64,000 nt of DNA from Dama dama (lineage: Eukaryota; Chordata; Mammalia; Artiodactyla; Cervidae), in contig NC_083692.1 in the NCBI RefSeq assembly GCF_033118175.1, forward strand, positions 93,614,501 to 93,678,500, in the 5' to 3' direction. This document shows positions 12,346 through 23,439 of this stretch, in pieces. How positions within the stretch are numbered: position 1 is the stretch's first letter; the number at the start of each line of letters is the position of its first letter. Below the pieces are notes generated by a model, which saw only the letters and a program-made list of their open reading frames with translations, was not told the origin of the DNA and did not search any database. Position numbers and translations under genes: made by a program.

Positions 12346-12349
12346 CTGT

Positions 12350-15040
12350 ACATTCCATTGAAACATATAACCTAACACTTTTTTTTACTTAAAGTTTGTA
12401 TTTCTCTAATACATATTTGAGCAGGGGAGATGCAGACCACAGAATATTTAATTCCAAAAACACAGAACAAGCAAGATCTTCCTACATGAGTTGGAGATGT
12501 CCTGAGGGTGAGCAGAAAGTCTGCCTCTCCTAGGACCTGCTTTCTTTATAGAAGCTAGAAACAAAGCTGCAATATGGAGAGAGACCAGGCAGCGAGGCTC
12601 AGGTCCTTTCCTGAACCTAATGAAGACTTTCATTCAGCTGGGCTGTCAGGAGGTTGGACTTGGCCTGAGAAATAAATACAGTCTGAAACTCACTCTCCTC
12701 CCATCACACGGGGGCTCAGGACATCCTTGGCTGGCCAGCCTCTTGGTCCAGGTCTCTCAGAAGACAGAAAAGAGGCCTCAAGCATCACCTCCCCATTAAG
12801 GGATTTTCTAACATGGGAGCTCATTCCACTTATTTAGTCATACCCTCATTTACCCCCACAAATATCACATTTCCATTTCTGTCTCTTTGCTAAGCTGCTT
12901 TTGATTCTTTCTGACAATCCCTAAGGGGCACACATCTTTTCCCCCAGCACGATTTAAACCACATTTAAATGAAACAGAATAATTTTAAGAAATGGGATAG
13001 AGTGGTTTTTCTCACAATAACTTTAGCCGTTAGTTTTTTTTTTTTAATTATTTTAAGCACTTCAGTTATCTATGGCTAATGCATTACCCTATAATTCATT
13101 CCATTTATTTATAGATTGATTTTCAATGAAAAAAAACATTCTGTGATAGTGTTCTGAATTCAGTGATAAATAATCTCCATGCGGCAATGCTCACACTCAC
13201 CTTTTATAAGGGGATTTTCTTAGGTTAAAACAAAATTATAAGTCAAAGTAAAATAAAAATAAATCTTCAAAGAATAACAATGACAGTTCTAGAGATAGTT
13301 ATTAAAATGAATAATATAACTCACTCATCATATTCACAGGATTGAAGGAAAATGAGTTACTCCTTAAATTATCCTCATTATTTTTCAGATGTTACACAAG
13401 AGGCAGGTGCATTTATTGTCCCAAGGACAGGATTTTCTACCATCAGCTTGTGTTATACCCATTGTAGACACCCACTTAGCCAATTCTTACCTAACCAACT
13501 GAATGGATTAACAAACCCACACGCAACACACTGAGAATTATTTCCCATCTTCCTTCTTCTTCCAATAAATGCTTTGGGTTTACTGTTTTATACCCAACCT
13601 GCTTATGTGAGTTCTGCTGTTATTTGTTATGAATCCAATTAAACAGCAGTCACATAAATAATGAGATATGAAAGGAATGGGAGCTACTCCTATGAAACTA
13701 ACTTAAGAAAGACATGGGGAGGATGAGGTGCAAAAGTAAATGTTTATTTAATACACTTATTAAATAAATGTATTAAATAAACATCTTTATATTACATATT
13801 TGTTAAAGAAATGTATTAAATTATATTAAATACACGTGAACAATCCAACTCAGACTGAGAAAAAATCATAAAGACGAAAGATTCTGTGCTTAGATAGAGG
13901 CATATTAAAGAAGTTAAAACTGAAAATCAAAGCCACATGATGGCTATGGAGATACAGGAAAGACAAGGGGGTACTTCATTTCAAAGATACCTACTCAAAG
14001 GGTACCTTTGCTCCTGCACCTGAAGATGGTTGAATGAATACAAGCCCATGTGTTAAAACAAAGTATTTGTCCCTATGTTGATCTGCATGTTTTCTTGCTT
14101 TACCAACTTTTCCATTAACTGACCAATTACCAGTCTGGATTTAATTAGGTAGTGGGATGTCTACTTTGTCTCAGAGGACCCCTGAAGACAGGCTTTGTGC
14201 TTCAAGAAATCAGGTTTGTATAGCCATGGAAAGAGGCAACAATTACCCACTGTGTGATTTATTGCATCACTGAAGGCAACACTGAAAGAGCATCTCCTTA
14301 AGGTCAGTTCCAGAACGCACAACCTTCCTTTCCTTAATTTTACTGAAGATTCTTTTTTTTCACTGTGTACTGGAGAAACCCCTGGAAAGAGAGTCAAGAT
14401 ATACAGGACTAGTTCCAGTCTCCCTAGAACTAGCTGTAAGCTGTCAGGCTAATCTTTCAGTTTTCTACACGTCAAATGGTAGGTGGTGGTCAGCCCTGTA
14501 AAGCTGAACCAGGCTCTCTTCTGTCTGTGGGGGAAGGGGGAACTCTCTCCCTTGCTGGCCTCTTATGCACCCTCCCCACCCACCCACTGATGTGGAAGTT
14601 TCACACTTGCTGCCCTTTGCTCACTCCTCCAGGGCCCCCAAAATAGTGGGTTACGAGTGCGGCCAACCCTTGGCCAGACCACACCGTAGTCCATACAAGG
14701 CTGGTTTCAGGGACCAGTGTGCCTCCCCTGTACCTTTGCTCCCACTCAATTCAAAGAAGGCTGCAACATCTTTAACTACAACTTGCTATTTCTGATTATT
14801 ACTGGTTTCAAATTCTGCTCTTGAATTAGAAATGATAACAAACACAAAATCGCAAGTTCAGTACCTATTCTATTGGGTTCTTCCATTGGATGTGCTGAGA
14901 AGTGGACCCATTATTAAAGCAATGAGGGGTTGAAATGGGGGAAGCAGAAAAACTGTTTCTGTTTTGTTTAACCAAATGCAATACTCATCTTTATCCTGCT
15001 ACTATTTACCTCTCTGAACTCTGGGTCAGGCAGCAAAGAG
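12350..15040. other. Intron stretch with no recognised repeat
   Basis: I see no recognisable element here other than T/A-rich runs (13035-13050) and a perfect AT-rich inverted repeat. Its arms are 13740-13755 and 13769-13784 (16 bp each, loop 13 nt). The short open frames present have no recognisable similarity. Confidence 0.5.
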
Positions 15041-15044
15041 TGAA

Positions 15045-15260
15045 GAGGCCAGGCTTTTCAAACATATGGACTAGATCTGAACTTTTGCTCTACCGTTTAC
15101 TAGATATTTGATCCTCGGTAAGTTTCTTTCTTTCTTTCTTTGTGTCTCAATTTCTCCCTCTGTATAATGGAATTAGTAACAGTACCTCCCCACACACTGT
15201 TTTTGAGAGATTAAATGGATTAAAGCACTAAGAACTGTGTGAAACACAGCTGTTCAGTAA
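15045..15260 (-). repeat. MIR SINE, reverse orientation
   Basis: TTGTGTCTCAATTTCTCCCT, CTGTATAATGGAATTAGTAA and AGAGATTAAATGGATTAAAG follow the reverse MIR order. A short (TTTC)n run at 15124-15141 interrupts it. Confidence 0.75.
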
Positions 15261-16223
15261 AAAACAACAACTAATATAACTCTTGGTCTGAGGAAGAGAG
15301 CTAAAGGGAAAAATAAAATGGTGACGGAAAAGAGACAAAAGGAAAAAGGGGAGGGGTTCTGGGGTGATGTAGAAAGTAAAATTACAGATCAGGGCCTCCC
15401 TTAGCTCATGTCCTGAATAGAAGCCAACTGAAACAGCTCTGGGAATGTGAGTTAATTTTTTCAATTTCAAAGAGTTATTCTTCTACATCTTGAGATTATT
15501 TAAATAAATAATCAATAGTCTTCTCCTAAATCCAACCCCTGACTTTTCCCAATCACTCCTATTTTTAGTAGCCACAGGTAAGGAAGGACCATTGGCGCAT
15601 TCAAATGCATCTGTGGATTTTCAGAAAATCAAATTAAAGGAAGTAATAATACCAAAGGCAAATGGAAAAATAAAAAACTCTTTCCAATTTGCAATAGAGA
15701 AACATTTGCAACAAAAGTCAGCTCACCTTTGCCAGAAAGAACTGTAAATATCAGATGCAGACTACAGTGCATCTCTGACTTTTACATTTGGCAAGTCTGA
15801 CATTTAAGTCCGTTGGTCCAGGCAGACTGATGTAGCCGCTTGGATAGGCAGGTAATTCCATATCAAGCATTATTACCACTTATTCCTTAAGTCTACCTGG
15901 GCACTAAACAGCCTCTGAAGGCCCAAAGACACTGCCACTGAATTCAGTGAGCCAAACGCAGAAGGGGAGTCTTGACATGGAAGACCAACCTACTTTCTAA
16001 TATTTTTCCTCGAATGGCCAGGATAGAGCACGTCCACTGGATAGGGAAAGCGGTATTTAAATAATTTTGCATGGAAAAAATCATTTTCATATATGGGTCT
16101 GCAGAAAAAAGGACAACAACAGCTCCCTTGGTATTCAAACCAATAAAGAAACAGGTCTCGGGGGTTAACCTGTGGTGCACCACGAATATCACACATCAAT
16201 TTCACACCAGTGGGATCCCTGTT

Positions 16224-16423
16224 GGGCTTTCCTGGTGGCTCAGTGATAAAGAACCTGCCTGCCAATAGCAGGTTTGATTCCTGGTCCGGGAAGATCCCCT
16301 GGAGAAGGAAATGGCAACCCTCTCCAGTATTCTTGCCTGGACAATCCCATGGACAGAGAAGCCTGACAGGCTATAGTCCACAGGGCTGCAAAAGAGTCAG
16401 ACACAACTTAGTGACAACCACAA
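16224..16423 (+). repeat. Bov-tA SINE
   Basis: GGGCTTTCCTGGTGGCTCAG, AAGATCCCCTGGAGAAGGAA and GAGTCAGACACAACTTAGTG define a nearly full element, with a ~10-bp deletion after the tRNA-like anticodon region. Confidence 0.93.
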
Positions 16424-16657
16424 ACATCCTCCACTCCTAGGCCTGTGCTGAGGGAGCAAGGTGCTAACTAAGTCCTTTCATGGATCACTAAGCCAACCAA
16501 TGGAGCAGCGGATCATTGATCCACAGCTCTTAGTTGAGCTCCTGTGAAAAGCCAGACATCCTGCAGGGTATGAGGGAAGGGGAGGGCAGAGGACAGGGCT
16601 GCAAACAGGGAAGGGACTAGGCCCTCCCTCTCGGGAGCTCAACTCACAGCCTCGGGC

Positions 16658-16815
16658 AGTGGTTCCAGATGTGGCTGCACATCAGATTATCTGGGAGATT
16701 TAAGGGAAAGAACACTGATGCCCGGGCCACACCCAGAGATTCTGATTCTGGGATAGAACTGAGGCAACAGTACTTTTAAAACAAACTTCCCAAACTATTC
16801 TAATATAAAGCCTGG
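16658..16815 (+). mobile_element. MER5A-like hAT-Charlie DNA transposon
   Basis: CAGTGGTTCCAGATGTGGCT, ATCAGATTATCTGGGAGATT, GGGCCACACCCAGAGATTCT and TACTTTTAAAACAAACTTCC follow the MER5A consensus from its left terminal repeat onward. Confidence 0.75.
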
Positions 16816-17420
16816 GCTTTGAATCTTTGGTTTCCTGGGAATTGAGAAATCTGAAAAAAAATTAATTACCATTAAATGAAACACATGCTCTAATTAAGGT
16901 GAGTACATTCTGCTTAAGGGGGAAAAAGAAGGAGAGACTTAATTAATTCCAGGGAATCTGGAAAACTCCCCTATAGAAAGTCATGGTGGATCACGGTAAG
17001 TTCTGAGCAATGAATTAAAAATTCTCCAAGTAAGAGAGGGGAGTTCCAGGGAAGGGAGGAAGATTGAGTTCAAAGACCTGGAGATGTGTCATAGCACCAC
17101 AGACAAAAGGGCCTCGAAGTGGTTCAGGATGGATGGACTGCAGAGTTCACGTGCAAGGGTGACAAGTGGTGAGAAATGAGGCCAGAAGGCAGGTTGACGG
17201 GCATCCAAAAAGTCAGCCTTTATCCTCTGGGAAACTAAAAAACAGACTAGGCATCATCCATGCCTGCAAAGATCATTTCAATAGCCCTATGGAGCATAAA
17301 CTACAGGGGGGAAAGACAGAGGTGGAGGCGGGCAGGGGATGGGGGGTGGTGCGCGGCAAGGGAAAGGAGAAGAAGGAAAAGTCCAGACCAGGGTGAGGCA
17401 ATCAAGTTCTGAGACGCCCT

Positions 17421-17510
17421 GAGCACAAGCTTTAAGGAAGCACTCACCCTCGAGTGCTAACTCTGCATCTGCATAACCCTGAGAGTGAGTGCTTCCTTAA
17501 ATTTGTGCTC
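17421..17510. repeat. Near-perfect inverted repeat (hairpin)
   Basis: The left arm is 17421-17451 and the right arm 17481-17510. Reverse-complementing the right arm gives the left arm apart from one extra base and one mismatch, so about 29 bp can pair around a 29-nt loop. Both arms share the core TTTAAGGAAGCACTCAC or its complement. It may be a small DNA-transposon remnant or a fortuitous or functional hairpin. I do not recognise a named family. Confidence 0.75.
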
Positions 17511-18921
17511 TAGGCACCTACTTTCAGAGAAGTGGGGCAAGGCTTGAGGTACTGCTAGTAGTCAGAGCCCACAGTTCTTGGAAATTGAGGGATGAGGCAA
17601 GGAAGGGTGGGAGCAGACACTGAGGAGTTTGGCTGGCGACGGGTCACAATAAAATGAATGAAGAAGAGGAGTCCAAGGGGGGGAAGCCTGACAGAGCCTC
17701 ATGTTTTAAACACATGAAGAACTTCACATCAGTAACTCATACTATGTTATAGTAACAAGGCAGAATAGGGCAGGCAGTACAGGTGATACAAGCAAGTCCA
17801 TAAAGTAATGATCAGTACAATTAATAATCAGGATATATTAATACTTCATGAAGGAAGCAGGGCCTGAGTTGAGCTTCAGAAGAACACCCAAGAAGAAGAT
17901 GACTCAAAGGACGGGCAGACGGGCATGTCTGCTTATGCTCAGACAGACAGCAGTGTGGGGAGAGGCCTGGAGTGGCAAACAGTACGAGCAGGTCAGAGGG
18001 TGAGCAGAGTAAGCAGCATGGTTACAGAGGGCAGGTTGGGCATGTGGAGAAGTACAATTAAACTGGCTAAGTAAGAGAAAATCCTTATAAAGCAAGTCAA
18101 AGCAATTTTAATTAATAACACAGACAAATGCTTCCCTGGTGGCTCAGTGGTAAAGAATCTCTGACATTTTTCACAGAACTGGAACAAAAAAAATCTCACA
18201 ATTCATATGGAAACACAAAAGGCTGTGAATAGCCAAAGCAATCTTGAAAAAGAATGGAATCGGAGGAATCAACCTTCCTGATTTCAGACTATCCTACAAA
18301 GGTACAGTCATCAAGACAGTATGGTACTGGCATAGAAACACAAATATAAACCAATGAAACAAGCTGGAAAGCCCAGAGATAAACCCATGCATCTGTGAGC
18401 ACCTTATTTTTGATAAAGTAGGCAAGAATATACAATGGGGCAAAGACAGCCTCTTCAATAAGTACTGCTGGGATAACTGGACAGCTACATGTGAAAGAAT
18501 GAAATTAGAGCACTTCCTAACACAATACACAAAGATAAACTCAAAATGGATTAACGACCTAAATGTAAGACCAGAAAATTAACTAAAATTCTTAGAGAAA
18601 AATATAGACAGAATACTCTATAACATAAATCATAGCAAGATCCCCTATTACCCACCTCCTAGAGTAATGGAAATAAAAACAAAAATAAATAAGTGGAACC
18701 TAATTAAACTTAAAAGCTTTTGCATGGCAAAGGAAACTGTAGACAAGGTGAAAAGACAACCCTCATAGTGGGAGAAAATAATGGTAAATGAAGCAACTGA
18801 CAAAAGATTAATTTCCAAACTATACAAGCAGCTCATATAAGTCAATATCAGAAAAACAAACAACCCAACCAAAAAGTGGGAATAAGACCTAGACAGACAT
18901 TTCTCCAAAGAAGACATACAG

Positions 18922-19314
18922 ATGGCTAATAAACACATGAAAAGATGCTCAATATCGCTCATTATTAGAGAAATGCAAATCAAAACTACAATGAGGTATC
19001 ACTTTGCAAAGGTCAGGATGGCCATCATCAAAAAGTCTACAAACAATAAATGCTGGAGAGGGTGTGGAGAAAAGGGAATCCTCTCACACTGTTGGTGGGA
19101 ATATAAATTGATACAGCCACTATGGAAGACAGTATGGAGATACCTTAAAAGACTAGGAATAAAACCACCGTATGACCCAGCAATTCCACTCCTAGGCTTA
19201 TACCCTGAGGAAACCAAAACTGAAAAAGATACACGTACCCCAGTGTTCACTGCAGCACTATGTACAATAGCCAAGACATGGAAGCAACCTAAGTGTCCAT
19301 CAACAGATGAATGA
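18922..19314 (+). pseudogene. L1 ORF2 C-terminal fragment
   Basis: A 130-codon open stretch encodes the C-terminal end of the L1 ORF2 protein, with the recognisable segments LIIREMQIKTTMRYH, NNKCWRGCGEKG, HCWWEYKLIQPLWKTVW, YDPAIPLLGLYPEET and AALCTIAKTWKQPKCPS. The endonuclease and reverse transcriptase domains are absent because the element is 5'-truncated, and stops precede this frame, so nothing functional can be made. It lies antisense within an SV2C intron. Confidence 0.92.
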
Positions 19315-19442
19315 ATAAGGAAGCTGTGGTACATATATACAACGGAATATTATTCAGCCATAGAAGAGGAATGCATTTGAGTTGGTTCTAAAGAGGCAGA
19401 TGAACCTAGAGCCTACCATACAGAGTAAAGTAAGTCAGAAAG

Positions 19443-19649
19443 TGAAAGTGTTAGTCGCTCAGTTGTGTCCGACTCTTTGCAGCCCCATAGACTGTAGCCC
19501 ACCTGCCAGGCTCCTCTGCCCATGGAATTTTCCAGGCAAGAATACTGGAGTTGGTGGCCATTTCCTTCTCCAAGGGATCTTCCCGACCCAGGGATTGAAC
19601 CTGGGTCTTCTGCATTGCAGGCAAATTCTTTACTGTCTGAGCCACAGGG
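19443..19649 (-). repeat. Bov-tA SINE inserted in the L1 3'UTR
   Basis: Reverse-oriented SINE (TTAGTCGCTCAGTTGTGTCC ... GAGCCACAGGG) flanked by the perfect 11-bp duplication AAGTCAGAAAG at 19432-19442 and 19650-19660. The L1 3'UTR resumes directly afterwards. Confidence 0.96.
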
Positions 19650-20394
19650 AAGTCAGAAAGAAAAAAACAAATATCATATACGAATGCATATATATGGAAT
19701 CTAGAAAGATGGTACTGATAAAATTATTTGCAGGGCAACACTGGAAACACAGACAGAGAGAGCAGACTTATGGACATGGGGGTGGGGGAGGAAGGAGAGG
19801 GTGGGATATACAGAGAGAGTAACAGGGAAACATACATCACCATATGTAAAATAGACAGCCAAGGGAATTTGCTGAATGACTCAGGGCTGGGGCTCTGTAA
19901 CAAACTAGAGGGATGGGGTGGGGAGGGAGATGGGAAGGAGTTTCAAGAAGGAGAAGACATATGTATCGCTATGGCTGATTCGCGTTGATGTATGGCAGAA
20001 ACCAATTCAATACTGTAAAGCAGTTATCCTTCCATTAAAAATAAATACATTTAAAAGAAAAATAAAGAAATGGATATCCTCATCTGCCTGCCAGTGCAAG
20101 AGACATGGGTGGGGAAGGTCCCCTGGAGAAGAAAATGACAACCCACTCCAGTATACTTGCCTGGAAAATCCCATGGACAGAAGAGTCTGGCAGGCTACAG
20201 TCCATGGGGGTGCCAACAGTTGGACACAACTGAGTGTAATACAACAGTAACATGGACGAGGGGACTGATCAGATAGTCCCCTTAGTGACACAGTCCCCAT
20301 AGTAACATAGACTGGTTGGTTCTTCAGTGAGGAAGTCATGTCATCAAGGTACCAATACTAGTATGTACCAGTACTAGGACACTTGGGAGCAGGA

Positions 20395-20602
20395 TGGCTC
20401 TATCTAAAGGGCCAAACAGTAACTGTTTCAGACCTTGCAGGTGATACATGCTACATTTCAACTACTCAACTCTGTCATCGCTGCACAAAAGCAGCCATAG
20501 ATGTTATGTAGGCAAATGGGCAGGGTCATGTTCCCATAAAACTATTGACAGAAACAGGGGAAGGGCCAGAGTCAGCCTACGGGCTGTAGTGGGCAGACCC
20601 CT
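20395..20602 (-). mobile_element. MER58-like hAT-Charlie DNA transposon
   Basis: CTAAAGGGCCAAACAGTAAC, TTTCAACTACTCAACTCTGT, AAAAGCAGCCATAGATGTTA and the terminal region GGGCTGTAGTGGGCAGACCC match the reverse of a widespread nonautonomous hAT element ('...gggccatagtttgccgacccctg'). The exact subfamily name is from memory. Confidence 0.75.
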
Positions 20603-20614
20603 GTTTTGAGGAAA

Positions 20615-20935
20615 ACTGTTCCCGCAGCCGTGCCGGGAACTCAGACAAGCCGGGAGCCTGTCGTGGAAGAGGTCCCCAGTGGTCCCTGAAGGGGCCATCT
20701 GAGTGCAGCAGTGATGATGAGGGCAGAGGACAGGAAACCAGAGCCGGGGCAGGGGGACACGGAGGCCGCAGGAGAAGCCGAGGACCAGTGCGGGTCACAG
20801 GAGCAGAGGGCACGGCCGCGCTGGGCGGGGAGAGAGGCCGGAACACACAGACCAGCGTGGAGAGTGGTGCAAAGGGCCGGAAGGAAAACATCACCACGCT
20901 CACATGGACACGACTGCCCTGAAACCACTCACGTA
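20615..20935. other. GC- and CpG-rich intronic island
   Basis: About 300 bp of markedly GC-rich sequence with many CpGs (for example GCACGGCCGCGCTGGGCGGG at about 20810) inside an AT-rich intron. A 141-codon plus-strand frame (20711-21136) and longer minus-strand frames run through it, but none resembles a known protein. They probably stay open because of base composition. Confidence 0.6.
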
Positions 20936-22080
20936 ACAGAGAACGGCAAAGGGCTTCTGCTACCAAAACGTGGGCTGTTTTGGAAGAATGATGCTAGCCT
21001 GTGTCTTATTTCCAGAAAATCCATGAAAACCAGGCTTACAAGAAATTTATTAGTCTTAACTTTAGGCAGAACTGCAAGCAATAAAAGGATTTTTTTTCAG
21101 GACTGTCTCTTGAACATCAGCACAATGAAAAAATAAAGCATAAAAATCCAAAAGGAGCTGGTGTTTTAGAGGAACGGAACAAGAAAGTAATTTTGAACGG
21201 ATGTCCATTATTACATCTTTTGATATTTTAAGCAACAGAAAGGCCTGAAAGAGAAGGACTCCTGAAGTTGATCTCAGGCCATTTCTAAACCCTGGGGATG
21301 TGACTGCGTGGCAGGAAAACAGGTCTGAAAATGGACTCAAAGATCGCACTGTGCTTAATCAATATTGATGAACGTGATTACATAAGTCCTTCAAAACTCT
21401 CTCCTGGAAAATTACATGTACGTTTTCTTTGCTGCTCTTGGTTTAAGTTTAGGTGGCAGATATGAAAATAAAAACCAGAATAGCTTGTAATGGACTCCAA
21501 TAAAATCTAAAGGAAAAATTCAATAGATGACTTCTGATGCTCCAATATGACCTTTTGTTTCCTCAAACAGGTAGGTACCTAAGCTGTCAGTCCCAGGGAC
21601 GTGGGTGAATAAACACTGATTGGCCTTGGACTAACGGATATTGGTCCTAATCCATTACTGCTGGTAAAGCAGAGGTGAATTGAGGACAGCACTTTTTGAC
21701 ATTTGAGATTTATTTTGTCATTAGGGATGAAACATCATACAAGGGCTCCTCAACCCAAACTGTCAGAAGGACACTTGGGTATTTCAGGGAAGGTCACCCA
21801 AATATTCAGGTGCTGATCCACAGTACTGAAGCTATTGTTTACTGGCTGATTATTCTTATTATGATTATAAATGATTTGTGTTTAGCATGAGCAGTCAGCC
21901 ATCTGCTTCTCAGATTAGGAAAGAAAAAAATGTGATCAATTTGAGAGTAAGAAAAAAGCAGGAATTTTAGTCAATTACTATATTATGGTTCAAAAACAGA
22001 ACAAAGTCAAAGAACATTGAATCCATTTTATTTTCTTCTCAAAGATAAGGCGTGTTAAAAATTGACCTACCCTCCCATCC
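20936..22080. other. Intron stretch with no recognised feature
   Basis: AT-rich sequence with no repeat family I can name and no credible coding region. Confidence 0.5.
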
Positions 22081-22085
22081 CTCAA

Positions 22086-22448
22086 TTTCTCTTTTTTAAT
22101 TAATTATTTTAATTGGAGACTAATTACAATATTGTGGTGGTTTCCGCCATACATTGACATGAATCAGTGTACATGCGTTTCCGCCGCCCCCCCCCCCCCC
22201 CCGCCCCGCTCCCCATCCCATCCCTCTGGGTTGTCCCAGTGGACCGGCTCTGAGTGCCCCGTTTCATGCATCGAACTTGGACTGGTGATCCATTTCACAT
22301 ATGGTGATATACATGTTTCAATGCTATTCTCTCAGATCATCCCATCCTCACCTTCTCCCAGAGTCCAAAAGTCTGTTCTTTATGTCTATGTCTCTTTTGC
22401 TGTCTCGCATATAGGGCCATCGTTACCATCTTTCTAAATTCCATATTT
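22086..22448 (-). repeat. Ruminant L1 3' end, 5'-truncated, reverse
   Basis: TTTAATTGGAGACTAATTAC, GGTTTCCGCCATACATTGAC, TCCCAGTGGACCGGCTCTGA and TCTCGCATATAGGGCCATCG match the reverse complement of the ruminant L1 3'UTR. A 16-C run at 22187-22202 belongs to its G-rich region. Confidence 0.85.
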
Positions 22449-23430
22449 AAACACCTCGTAGTCATTCTTCTCTTTGTACCCTTGTCCACTTAACTTCCCT
22501 TGAAATAACCTTCTCTTGCCTCTCATCCAAATCCTGTACCTTGCACTCTGCCTACACATTCTTTGTAAGGATGCCCTAAACTAGTTTTCATGAGTAACTT
22601 CTGTATATTCTCACCCACATTCTGAATTGTATTCTTTTGTCAGTATTTCATGTGCATCAGTCTTATCTCTAGAACTAATCTGCAATTTGAGTCCTGCTAG
22701 GTATCAAATCTTCTAGCATCTCATCCTGAAACTCCATGAGACTATATTGTTTTAGGCACTTCAAATAATCAGCAAAATCTAGTTAATTTCATTTGAGTTT
22801 AACATAGGTTTAATTAAGAGCCAAGTATCTCTCACATACAGCTGTTCAATTGATGGAACTGATGTAAATCTGAAATTCTCACCATAAGATCTTGAGTGTC
22901 CCAAGAACATGTGGTAAATGGCATACTTGAGAGCTTTTTCTGGAAGAGTGGTCCCTAAATGTACATATGGAGAGCAGGTTTCATGAGAAAGTTTCCACTA
23001 GCCTATAATAAATGAGAAAAATTAGGAAAATAGTATGCCTTTTTGATTAATTTATTCAACTTAAAGGAAGGTCATTTATTCTAAGCACACGTCCATCCTG
23101 TTATTTTGATGTGAACGTGTCTTTTGTTTTATGAAGTGGTATGAGTAGAATGAATAGTATGTGCTATTGCAATTATTTTTTAAATGATGTTCCCTAGTAA
23201 AATGAAAAGTTGGTTTCTCTATGTCAATCCACCTATTTTAAATTTTACTTTAAAATCTAAAAGACAGGGAGCCACTAGTATAAAATTTTAAATAGTGAGA
23301 ACAATAGTTTGGACATATTGCACTCTGTAAAAAGGCTGGCAGGAGAAAATCAGTTTACTAAGCCATGGCTCATGAAACGAATTTCTAACATGGAACAGAA
23401 CAGGGAGGTCTCCTTCATGCATGTGAGATG
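22449..23430. other. Intron stretch with no recognised feature
   Basis: AT-rich, with no repeat that I can assign and no supported gene. Confidence 0.5.
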
Positions 23431-23439
23431 ATCGATCAT

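Larger units (their letters stand above)
18161..20082 (+). mobile_element. 5'-truncated ruminant L1 (ORF2 3' part and 3'UTR)
   Basis: Sequence from ATTTTTCACAGAACTGGAAC on follows L1 ORF2 through AGCAATAAATGCTGG-type motifs, the ORF2 end, and the ruminant L1 3'UTR (GAATATTATTCAGCCATAGA, AATTCAATACTGTAAAGCAG) to an A-rich tail. It is interrupted by a SINE at 19443-19649. Only a 3-4 bp match (ATCT) is visible as target duplication with the host SINE. Confidence 0.9.
18130..20236 (+). repeat. Bov-tA SINE split by an L1 insertion
   Basis: The SINE head GCTTCCCTGGTGGCTCAGTG...AAAGAATCT is at 18130-18160. The rest (ATCTGCCTGCCAGTGCAAGA onward, through CCACTCCAGTATACTTGCC) resumes at about 20083 and ends near 20236. 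Joining the two parts restores a normal SINE, so about 1.9 kb of L1 was inserted 31 bp into it. Confidence 0.88.

Noticed and set aside
19918..20250. 110-codon frames on both strands
   Set aside because: They are translations of L1 3'UTR and Bov-tA SINE sequence.
20711..21136. 141-codon plus-strand open frame
   Set aside because: It runs through GC-rich DNA, resembles no known protein, lacks splice context and is antisense to SV2C. Open length is explained by base composition.
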